5,179 nt of DNA. Origin: Clostridiaceae bacterium UBA6085. GTDB lineage: Bacteria; Bacillota; Clostridia; Clostridiales; Clostridiaceae. The translations under genes and the position numbers were made by a program. Each line of letters begins with the position of its first letter. The stretch's first letter is position 1. The notes beneath the pieces were generated by a model, which was given only the letters and a program-made list of their open reading frames with translations, searched no databases and was not told the DNA's origin. Below are positions 1 to 5,002 of the stretch, piece after piece. The stretch spans positions 8,344 through 13,522 of the forward strand of contig DIXH01000048.1 of NCBI GenBank assembly GCA_002428605.1, in the 5' to 3' direction.

Positions 1-56
1 ACAATAAGTGCGATGTGGATATAGTGGGATTTAAGGTATTTGAATATCCTTATCAT
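1..56 (-). CDS. Probable ABC transporter ATP-binding/permease protein, N-terminal fragment (runs off window)
   Basis: Reading the minus strand from an ATG at 56-54 gives an open frame to the window edge: 18 complete codons, MIRIFKYLKSHYIHIALI. A short basic/aromatic segment with the KYLK motif leading into a hydrophobic helix is the usual start of fused ABC exporters (transmembrane domain followed by ATPase) in Bacillota, where it forms the elbow helix and first membrane span. This recognition rests on family memory and only 18 residues. The start is supported by an upstream GGTGA (66-62) matching the 3' half of the consensus Shine-Dalgarno, four bases before the ATG. It lies downstream of the DUF2161 gene on the same strand, but a strong terminator-like hairpin stands between them, so it probably has its own transcription start or attenuation control. 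If correct, the full protein would be about 550-600 residues and act as a dimer in the cytoplasmic membrane. Its substrate cannot be inferred. Confidence 0.55.
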   Translation of the reverse strand, partial: MIRIFKYLKSHYIHIALI

Positions 57-70
57 TTTCTCACCCTTTC

Positions 71-110
71 AAAAAATCATAAAGAACTGCGGAGTGATCC
101 GCAGTCCTCT
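71..110 (-). terminator. Intrinsic terminator (or attenuator) between DUF2161 gene and ABC gene
   Basis: On the minus strand, ACTGCGGA and TCCGCAGT form a perfect 8-bp stem around a TCAC tetraloop. The stem extends to 13 pairs including two G-U pairs (98-110 with 81-93). It is followed by ATGATTTTTT (80-71), a run of six U. This is about 80 nt beyond the DUF2161 stop. The U-run ends only about 5 nt before the GGTGA of the next gene's RBS, so the element may act as a conditional terminator in the ABC-gene leader as well as the end of the DUF2161 transcript. On the plus strand the tail is only CCTCTTT, so it is less convincing there. Confidence 0.75.
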
Positions 111-113
111 TTC

Positions 114-154
114 GGGAGAATTCTCCCATAGCTATTTAATATTATTACAGTAAT
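114..154. promoter_or_regulatory. Two short dyads upstream of the terminator: possible operator or leader structure
   Basis: GGGAGAATTCTCCC at 114-127 is a perfect 14-bp palindrome. As RNA it can form a 5-bp stem with an AATT loop. ATTACAGTAAT at 144-154 is an 11-bp dyad with one central base. Both lie in the AT-rich stretch between the DUF2161 stop and the terminator-like hairpin, where a promoter for the ABC gene would have to be if that gene is independently transcribed. No convincing -35/-10 pair is visible; TTGTAA (184-179) with TATTTA (162-157) at 16 nt is the best and is weak. The function is inferred from position and symmetry only. Confidence 0.3.
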
Positions 155-188
155 CTTAAATAAATAATAAGCGTATGCTTACAAATAT

Positions 189-887
189 CTATGACTCAAT
201 GTCAGGAAACTCGGTTCCAAACCTTTCTATATGCTCCTCGTATTCCCTGTAGTCCTGTGACTTCTTCTCATCCAGGGCATATACTCCCCTGTCCACCTTC
301 ATGAACCAGCCGTAGAAATTGTCCCTGAAAAGTCCCGGCTTTATGCCCAATGCCTTCAGGTCCTTCGGAGCTGCAGTGCCGTTCTTCCGTAGGAACGCCA
401 CAGCCTTGAGGGACTCCTCCCTGTATGCCGTTAGGAGCTTTTTCTTGGAGGAGCCTCCTGTATTTGCGCTGATGGTCCTTCTGTTGAATTCCTTGAGAAG
501 GGCAGTCCTCTTTCTGACCATCGTCCTCCTGGCCTTGTCCAGCTCGTAGAAGGACGGTTCAAGCACCTCCACAGCTTCTCCTGCTTCAATATCAACATAG
601 AGAAGTCCCAGTTCAAGACGTCTGAGCAGATAAAGCATGCTGGAAAACGCCCTGTCCTTCCTTATCCTCTTGGGCTTGGGGACTGCGATATAAACCAGGT
701 CACAGACCTTCTGCCTCATGGCTCCCTGTATGAGAAGGTCTGACGAGAAGTTCCTCTTGAGCTCTATCCCCACAAGGAGACCTTCCCTGACCGCGCAGAC
801 ATCCATGTCCTTTACCTCTGCCCGGACTGTGAATCCCCTTTCTTCGAAATATTTCCTTACACCCTCGTAAAGGTCCGTTTCCTTCAA
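189..887 (-). CDS. DUF2161 family protein, PD-(D/E)XK phosphodiesterase-like
   Basis: This 232-residue protein matches my memory of the DUF2161 family, which is assigned to the PD-(D/E)XK nuclease fold. The N-terminal domain (about 1-105) shows the expected core: E3 in KETDLY, D27/D29 in VKDMDV, and E42-x-K44 in IELK, followed by Q54 in the next helix. A strand VYIAVP (65-70) follows, as in other restriction-endonuclease-like proteins. Residues 115-150 are very basic. Residues 155-208 look like a winged-helix segment, with a GxxPxxLxxLG-like helix pair and then DNFYGWF and RGVYAL, consistent with DNA binding. All catalytic positions appear intact, so metal-dependent phosphodiester cleavage is plausible, but no substrate is known to me. 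The start is TTG at 887-885: no ATG or GTG occurs between the upstream in-frame stop and this point, and GGATGTGATCAT (899-888) is a near-perfect extended Shine-Dalgarno. It begins 53 nt after the HEAT-like gene, with no terminator between, so co-transcription is possible. Confidence 0.88.
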   Translation of the reverse strand: MKETDLYEGVRKYFEERGFTVRAEVKDMDVCAVREGLLVGIELKRNFSSDLLIQGAMRQKVCDLVYIAVPKPKRIRKDRAFSSMLYLLRRLELGLLYVDIEAGEAVEVLEPSFYELDKARRTMVRKRTALLKEFNRRTISANTGGSSKKKLLTAYREESLKAVAFLRKNGTAAPKDLKALGIKPGLFRDNFYGWFMKVDRGVYALDEKKSQDYREYEEHIERFGTEFPDIES

Positions 888-899
888 ATGATCACATCC
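888..899 (-). promoter_or_regulatory. Extended RBS that fixes the TTG start of the DUF2161 gene
   Basis: The minus strand reads GGATGTGATCAT immediately before TTG. This is one mismatch from the GGAGGTGATC complement of the 16S rRNA 3' end, and it leaves about 7 nt between the GGATG core and the start codon. No other start codon is available in the open frame upstream. Confidence 0.65.
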
Positions 900-940
900 A
901 AACTTTCAAAGTATCCTAATCAGATGATACACCAGAATCC

Positions 941-1582
941 CTATTTTTCATATCTTCCAATAAGCTTCAAAGCGAGAGCTGAAGTCTTTTTTCTGGTGCA
1001 AAGCGTAGACCTCCTTGCAAATGCCAGGATCTCTGCCTTCATGGATGAATCATCATAATACTCAATGAAGCTTCCAAGTGCCGCACCCATAGCAACAAGC
1101 CTGCATTCCTCCGAAACCTCACCCTTGTGGTAATATGTCCTGTGTTCTATTGAAAGGAGTGCCCGTGTCACGGCAGGCTCAAGGTCTGACCTTGCATTCA
1201 CAACCTTCCAGGCATTTCCCGCCATGTTTGTCGAATCCACCACATGTCCGCTGTCAAGGAGTGAGAGCCAGGGGTCCAGATACCTGTCGAACTTCCTTTT
1301 TGTATCACAACCGGCGAGCCCTGAAACAGTAAGTATCGCACCCCACCTCAGGAAGCTGTTATCGGAAGAAACAAGGGATGCTATTTCATCGTAATGGTCA
1401 TAGACAAGATTTGGCTCCTTCTCAGAAAGCCTTCTTATGACCTTGTCACATTTGAACCTCACTGCACCCTTCCCGTTTACAAGGATCCCGACAACCTCAG
1501 ACAAGGCCTGGGGATCCTCTGATATGAGCTCCAAAAGCTCCTCTTCAGCTATAGCCTTGACTTTCTTATCATCGAGTGCCAA
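941..1582 (-). CDS. HEAT-repeat-like helical protein of unknown function
   Basis: The product is 213 residues when started at TTG 1582-1580, which follows AGGAGGTGATTCAT. The open frame extends further upstream, but that extension would run back into the DUF937 coding region and lacks an RBS. The protein is almost entirely predictable as paired amphipathic helices. Residues 41-90 (AVRFKCDKVIRRLSE, then NLVYDHYDEIASLV, then NSFLRWGAILTVSGLA) have the pattern of HEAT/armadillo-type repeats found in small clostridial and archaeal proteins, with the conserved pairing of an RFK-type helix and a following RWGAI-type helix. Further helical pairs cover about 98-146 and 156-210. There is no signal peptide or membrane segment, so it is probably cytoplasmic. 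HEAT proteins usually act as scaffolds for protein or nucleic-acid partners; no partner is visible here beyond its neighbours. It lies 55 nt after the DUF937 gene and 53 nt before the DUF2161 gene on the same strand. Confidence 0.82.
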   Translation of the reverse strand: MALDDKKVKAIAEEELLELISEDPQALSEVVGILVNGKGAVRFKCDKVIRRLSEKEPNLVYDHYDEIASLVSSDNSFLRWGAILTVSGLAGCDTKRKFDRYLDPWLSLLDSGHVVDSTNMAGNAWKVVNARSDLEPAVTRALLSIEHRTYYHKGEVSEECRLVAMGAALGSFIEYYDDSSMKAEILAFARRSTLCTRKKTSALALKLIGRYEK

Positions 1583-1597
1583 ATGAATCACCTCCTG
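1583..1597 (-). promoter_or_regulatory. Strong RBS that fixes the TTG start of the HEAT-like gene
   Basis: AGGAGGTGAT (minus strand, core AGGAGG at 1596-1591) is an essentially perfect anti-16S match placed 8 nt before TTG 1582. An in-frame GTG at 1591-1589 overlaps this Shine-Dalgarno and is therefore not a plausible start. Confidence 0.8.
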
Positions 1598-1607
1598 AAG
1601 ACACAGT

Positions 1608-1629
1608 AAAGGCCTGGATGAACCAGGCC
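1608..1629 (-). terminator. Weak intercistronic hairpin after the DUF937 stop
   Basis: GGCCTGG and CCAGGCC form a perfect 7-bp, GC-rich stem around a 5-nt loop (1611-1629), starting 8 nt beyond the DUF937 stop codon. On the minus strand the stem is followed only by TTTACTG, so it is a poor classical terminator. It could cause partial termination or protect the upstream transcript from 3' exonucleases, lowering expression of the HEAT-like and DUF2161 genes relative to DUF937. On the plus strand the stem is followed by CAAAAAA, so it is not a terminator in that direction. Confidence 0.4.
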
Positions 1630-1637
1630 CAAAAAAG

Positions 1638-2231
1638 CTATTTGAACAAGCCGAGCAGGCTGCCAAGATTTCCAAGCAGGCCGCCGCTACTGTCTCCGTC
1701 TGAATCAAGAAGCTGTCCTACAACATCCATCAAGCCTCCGCCTGAACCTGACGTCTTCTTAGAAAGCTGTCCGGTGATCATCGAAGTCAGGTCGGATATT
1801 CCTGAAGTGTCCAGGTTATCCTCCTTCTTCTTCTTTGCCATTGCTCCTATTACAAGAGGTGCAAGCATCGAAAGCATGCTCATGACCGTTGACGAGTCAA
1901 GTCCGGATTTCGCCGCAAGCGCTGATGTCACGTTCTCCTTTTTCCCTGACAGTATGTGGTCCAGCATCTTCGAGCCATCTTCCTTGTTTACATTAGTGAG
2001 GAATCCGGACAGGTCGGTCACATCATCATCGCCGTGGTCATCAAGTGCCTTGCTCAGTGCACTCGCGCCTTCAGGTGTGCTGGCGTTTCTCTTCAGTGCC
2101 TCAAGTATCGCAGGTATGCCAAGCTCCGCTATCTCCTCAGCCTTGTCAGCTCCGATATCCTCCTTCTGTCCAAGCTGCTGCAGAAGTCCCGATCCTCCAA
2201 GTCCTGATGTCAGCATTTCAAGTATGTCCAT
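1638..2231 (-). CDS. DUF937 (YidB-like) domain protein
   Basis: The product is 197 residues from ATG 2231-2229, preceded by AGGAGGG (2244-2238) with 6 nt spacing. An in-frame ATG 24 codons upstream lacks an RBS and would add a segment unlike the family, so the shorter start is preferred. The sequence fits DUF937: a helical N-terminus (MDILEMLTSGLGGSGLLQQL), IPAILEALKRNASTPEGASAL at about 39-59, the hallmark DGSKMLDHILSG (85-96), then VTSALAAKSGLDSSTVMSML leading into LAPLVIGAMAKKKK (123-136). The segment 115-131 is apolar but reads as the conserved DUF937 helix, not as a membrane anchor. The tail (about 160-197) is rich in Gly, Ser, Asp and Leu and ends in repeated GGLLGNLGSLLG, probably flexible and self-associating. 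There is no signal peptide. The biochemical role of DUF937 proteins is unknown to me. This is the first gene of the minus-strand cluster and would be driven from the divergent intergenic region. Confidence 0.87.
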   Translation of the reverse strand: MDILEMLTSGLGGSGLLQQLGQKEDIGADKAEEIAELGIPAILEALKRNASTPEGASALSKALDDHGDDDVTDLSGFLTNVNKEDGSKMLDHILSGKKENVTSALAAKSGLDSSTVMSMLSMLAPLVIGAMAKKKKEDNLDTSGISDLTSMITGQLSKKTSGSGGGLMDVVGQLLDSDGDSSGGLLGNLGSLLGLFK

Positions 2232-2425
2232 TAAACACCCTCCTATATCCTTTTGACTTAAGTCTATCACCTGAGGACAGAAGATTTCCATAAATCCTAC
2301 CATGATTCACAGAATGTTGACCTATTTTGAAACTATCGAAGCATATGTGACCCCATTCAGCGGTACTGATCTATCATCTGGCCTTTAACCAAAATCCTCA
2401 CCAGCTTAAATCATTTTTCGCTAAT

Positions 2426-2454
2426 AATATGTCAATTATTTCTATTCATGTCAA
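2426..2454 (-). promoter_or_regulatory. Candidate sigma-A-type promoter for the DUF937 gene
   Basis: On the minus strand, TTGACA (2454-2449) is a perfect -35 box. It is separated by 17 nt from CATATT (2431-2426), which matches the -10 consensus at four of six positions including the key second A and last T. Transcription would start near 2419 and give a leader of about 190 nt before the DUF937 ATG. A second perfect TTGACA lies at 2435-2430 without a good -10 partner. This is sequence inspection only. Confidence 0.4.
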
Positions 2455-2468
2455 ATTATTATCTATTC
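2429..2468. repeat. Imperfect tandem repeat, 19 + 21 bp
   Basis: Two adjacent copies of ATGTCAA(A)TTATT(AT)TCTATTC lie at 2429-2447 and 2448-2468. They differ only by a one-base and a two-base insertion in the second copy. Each copy carries a perfect minus-strand TTGACA. The duplication covers the candidate DUF937 promoter, so it may be a doubled -35 element or two binding sites for a regulator. Confidence 0.6.
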
Positions 2469-2516
2469 TTTAATAATGTGAAGTCCCTATACTGTTTAAG
2501 AACAATAACCACCAAT

Positions 2517-2570
2517 ATAGTTAAATATTTATGCACTGTATGTAGCGTATGACAGAATTGATTTAACTAT
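2517..2570. repeat. 10-bp inverted repeat at the plus-strand promoter
   Basis: ATAGTTAAAT at 2517-2526 is the exact reverse complement of ATTTAACTAT at 2561-2570, with 34 bp between the arms. The right arm occupies the spacer of the candidate plus-strand promoter just before its -10 box, and the left arm lies upstream of the -35. This arrangement could serve a looping or paired-site regulator. The arms are AT-rich, so chance is not excluded. Confidence 0.45.
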
Positions 2571-2578
2571 GATATACT
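2549..2578 (+). promoter_or_regulatory. Candidate promoter for the Big_2 surface-protein gene
   Basis: ATGACA (2549-2554, five of six matches to the -35 consensus) is followed after 18 nt by TATACT (2573-2578, five of six matches to the -10 consensus). Transcription would start near 2585, leaving an unusually long leader of about 250 nt before ATG 2835. It is the best plus-strand pair I can find in the intergenic region. Confidence 0.45.
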
Positions 2579-2834
2579 GACTTTAGAGAGGTTGTTCATT
2601 ACAAGCTTACAGCAACAGCGCTCCATTTAACTGCCAACGCGCAACAAAATGCAGTCGTATCAATTAAAGCTGAATATACATACTTATTTTCGCATAATTA
2701 TACACATATTATCCAATCATACGAACAGATTCTTCTCTGTGTTTGCATTAGCTGTCGTGGTCAACAGTTGCACATTTTCATTTCTTCATTGCAAACTAAC
2801 CTGCTTGTTATAAATGCAAAGGGGGAAGCCATAA

Positions 2835-4898
2835 ATGTCAATATTTTCAAGCAAGAACAAAAGGTTCCATGTTATCAATATACTTGTACTTGCTGTAATG
2901 TTCATTTTAACTGCAATGTTTCCCGGGAGTGCACTTAAGAGCGTAAATGCTGCAGGCCGCGGGCTAACTGTTGAGATCACTGTGGATGGTATTCCGGATG
3001 AAACAGAAGCCACTGTAACTTTTTTAAAGATTATTGAAGATATACCCTACCAGATAACCAAGCAGACTGTGAATCATGTCGTTTCATTCTCTACAACCTT
3101 TGGCGGTGAATGTACTGTGACCGCAGTCTCAATTCCGGGATTCACGACACCTGATCCCATATCAATATCATTGGTGAAGATCAAAGGACAGTTCGTAATC
3201 AGAGGGACTCTCACATATGTCGCTGCTACGATTAAAGTTGATGGTATAGAAGTCACCCCTCCCACACTTGATATATTAAAAGGTTTTGATGGAACACTGA
3301 CAGCAAAAATAATTCCTGTTAACGCATCGGTTCAGTCCGTAGTCTGGACATCTTCTGATGAAAATGTTGCGACTGTAAATGAAGGTGTTGTTTCAGGTAT
3401 CAGCATGGGTGACACAATAGTCACTGCAACAATCACAGACGGTCCTGTTTACTATGATTCATGCAATGTAAAAGTGTTTGAAATCACAGATATTCTGACT
3501 TTAGATCCAATCCTTCCAAATCCAAGCCCAGGTGACATCATACCTCTATATGCTTCAGTAAGTGCTTTAGTTAAATCTGATGACATTGTGTATGAGTGGT
3601 CTGATATCCCTGTAGAATCGTGGTCATGTGAGACGGGTGGAACTTTCCTAAATAATACTGTTGTTTTTGAAAGTCCTGGTGAATATTTTGTCACCGGTTC
3701 GATTATCGGAACAAATGAAGTTGCTGAACTTACCATAACAGTAGAAGGAACTTCAATAATTCAACCTACTGCAGTAACATTATCACCCTCGGAAATCACT
3801 GAAATCCATCCTACTGATACAACTCCAACTTTGCTTACTATCGCTGCAGTTATGCCTGAGAATGCAGACCTAACTGATATATACTGGCTAAGCACTGACC
3901 CAACTATCGCAACAGTTGTTAAAACTGGCTTTCTCACAGCAGAAGTGAAAGCTGAAAGCAATGGATATTCAGCTATTCAGGTATATAGGGATGACGGCCT
4001 GTTCCTAGGAAGTTGCCCGGTTACAGTCACAACTGATGAAACCCTGACTGACCCGGTATATATCCAGGCAACTGATATGAATGGAGTCGCATTGGATCAA
4101 TTCCCTGACAAAGATTCCATTTACATAACTTGCTATAACCTAAACACCCATTCTGGTGCGTATGCAATCAGGGTTTCCGAGAAAAGCAGCGACCCGATTC
4201 TTGGTGAGAACCTGATCGACAACATGGATGATTTGCCTGATTTAGTAATCAGGGAAGACCAGTCAACCTATATGTTCAAACTAATAGATTATGTCGATTT
4301 TGAGCCAACTACCAGTTTCTCAAAATCAAACTTTGTTAGCATGAGCCTTTCAAATGATTTTCCGACCGGAGACTACGAGGAAGATGAAACCGCACAAACA
4401 CTTACAGACAACTTCAAAGTCACATCGCCTGTTCCTACCGGCTATATTGATGTAGACATCAGGCAATACGACCAGTTTGGTGAGGTCTATACGGAGCTGC
4501 ATCCAAGTATCATTGGTACTGATGTTATTTTAGGAAGGGAAATCAAGGACCAGACAGTAGCGGAAACATCTTATGAAGATTACCTGAACCCGGATTGGTA
4601 CGAAGGTGCACCATCCACCATTCCCAAATATACCGATGAAGCCAAGCTTATTGGCTATGTGAAAGATATTGATGACGATGGCGACTATGAGGTTTATTGG
4701 TATGAACCTAAGGAGCCACTGAAGATTGGAGGGTATGTACTTCTCATCGAAGTTCCTGAGATTTCGGGCGGTTATTTCGAAACAAATCTCAATAATCCGG
4801 ATCCAATAAATGAAGAGGAGCTTGTAAAGGAAGTACACATATCCAGAGAAAGCATTGTATATAAGATGATAATAATGAATTTCGAGTCAATACCATAG
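2835..4898 (+). CDS. Secreted Big_2 (bacterial Ig-like) domain protein with unassigned C-terminal region
   Basis: The protein has 687 residues. ATG 2835 is preceded by AAAGGGGG with 9 nt spacing. Residues 1-39 form a Sec signal peptide: basic SSKNKRFH, a hydrophobic core about 13-29, and a probable signal-peptidase I site after VNA39. Residues 42-131 look like a beta-sandwich. A first Big_2 domain covers about 132-215, with the hallmark VVWTSSDENVATV around W171, a following GVVSGI, and closing DSCNVKV. Residues 216-305 resemble another Ig/PKD-like segment (YEWSDIP, then SPGEYFVTGSI). A second Big_2 domain covers about 311-399 (IYWLSTDPTIATV, closing GSCPVTVT). Residues 405-687 are acidic and not recognised; DIDDDGDYEVYW from 611 resembles a DxDxDG calcium-binding loop. 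There is no LPXTG motif, SLH domain or C-terminal membrane helix, so it is either released or held non-covalently. The role is probably cell-surface adhesion or structure. It appears monocistronic, between its own candidate promoter and a terminator. Its codons look more AT-rich than those of the minus-strand genes. Confidence 0.9.
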   Translation: MSIFSSKNKRFHVINILVLAVMFILTAMFPGSALKSVNAAGRGLTVEITVDGIPDETEATVTFLKIIEDIPYQITKQTVNHVVSFSTTFGGECTVTAVSIPGFTTPDPISISLVKIKGQFVIRGTLTYVAATIKVDGIEVTPPTLDILKGFDGTLTAKIIPVNASVQSVVWTSSDENVATVNEGVVSGISMGDTIVTATITDGPVYYDSCNVKVFEITDILTLDPILPNPSPGDIIPLYASVSALVKSDDIVYEWSDIPVESWSCETGGTFLNNTVVFESPGEYFVTGSIIGTNEVAELTITVEGTSIIQPTAVTLSPSEITEIHPTDTTPTLLTIAAVMPENADLTDIYWLSTDPTIATVVKTGFLTAEVKAESNGYSAIQVYRDDGLFLGSCPVTVTTDETLTDPVYIQATDMNGVALDQFPDKDSIYITCYNLNTHSGAYAIRVSEKSSDPILGENLIDNMDDLPDLVIREDQSTYMFKLIDYVDFEPTTSFSKSNFVSMSLSNDFPTGDYEEDETAQTLTDNFKVTSPVPTGYIDVDIRQYDQFGEVYTELHPSIIGTDVILGREIKDQTVAETSYEDYLNPDWYEGAPSTIPKYTDEAKLIGYVKDIDDDGDYEVYWYEPKEPLKIGGYVLLIEVPEISGGYFETNLNNPDPINEEELVKEVHISRESIVYKMIIMNFESIP

Positions 4899-4920
4899 AC
4901 CAATTTAAGTAAATACCTTG

Positions 4921-4946
4921 GAGTGCCATTACAGGCACTCTTTTTT
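4921..4946 (+). terminator. Intrinsic terminator of the Big_2 gene
   Basis: GAGTGCC (4921-4927) and GGCACTC (4934-4940) form a perfect 7-bp stem around ATTACA, followed directly by TTTTTT (4941-4946). It begins 22 nt after the stop codon. The minus strand has no U-tract after this stem, so it is unidirectional. Confidence 0.92.
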
Positions 4947-4951
4947 ACTAC

Positions 4952-4984
4952 AAAACACCAAACGGCAGGACTTCTGTCCTGCCG
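4952..4984 (-). terminator. Intrinsic terminator of the Gln-rich-tail gene
   Basis: CGGCAGGAC and GTCCTGCCG form a perfect 9-bp stem around a 4-nt loop (4963-4984). On the minus strand it is followed by TTTGGTGTTTT (4962-4952). It lies 18 nt after the stop codon of the minus-strand gene. No U-tract follows on the plus strand, which supports minus-strand transcription of the repetitive frame. Confidence 0.85.
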
Positions 4985-5002
4985 CCTAGAGGTTGTTCAG
5001 CT

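Larger units (their letters stand above)
2232..2834. other. 603-nt AT-rich divergent intergenic region
   Basis: No gene is supported in this stretch. It is clearly more AT-rich than the flanking genes. It contains the candidate promoters for the DUF937 gene (minus) and the Big_2 gene (plus), an imperfect tandem repeat at 2429-2468, a 10-bp inverted repeat at 2517-2526/2561-2570, and a 10-bp palindrome GACTTAAGTC (2255-2264) in the DUF937 leader. The plus-strand leader (about 2585-2834) has TTTGCATT at 2742-2749 complementary to AATGCAAA at 2813-2820. The latter abuts the GGGGG of the Big_2 gene's RBS, so a weak RBS-adjacent pairing is possible. A 54-codon frame from ATG 2649 has no RBS and is not called. 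I see no recognisable riboswitch core or T-box motif. Confidence 0.6.

Noticed and set aside
3..131. Plus-strand open frame of 42 codons ending in TAG at 129-131
   Set aside because: It has no start in the window, runs through the strong hairpin and palindrome, and overlaps the opposite strand's recognisable ABC-exporter N-terminus. It is best explained as a shadow.
1583..1708. Upstream extension of the HEAT-like protein into the DUF937 gene
   Set aside because: It overlaps another confident gene, lacks an RBS, and the AGGAGGTGAT before TTG 1582 explains initiation.
1576..2256. Long Ser/Pro-rich plus-strand frame opposite the DUF937 gene
   Set aside because: Low-complexity Ser/Pro composition is the antisense image of Gly/Asp/Leu-rich DUF937 codons; there is no RBS, and the minus-strand protein is a recognised family.
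2255..2264. 10-bp palindrome GACTTAAGTC in the DUF937 leader
   Set aside because: Palindromes of this length are expected several times by chance in 5 kb, and it has no loop or supporting context.
2232..2303. 24-codon upstream extension of the DUF937 protein from ATG 2303
   Set aside because: The downstream ATG 2231 has a strong AGGAGGG at correct spacing and begins exactly where the family normally starts.
2649..2813. Small frame of about 54 codons in the Big_2 leader, from ATG 2649
   Set aside because: There is no Shine-Dalgarno sequence upstream, the region is AT-rich, and the product resembles no known leader peptide.
2587..4999. 12-bp identity AGAGGTTGTTCA at 2587-2598 and 4988-4999, flanking the Big_2 gene like att or insertion repeats
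   Set aside because: A single 12-mer match is expected by chance about once in a window this size. There is no recombinase, and the right copy sits between a stop codon and its terminator with no sign of insertion.
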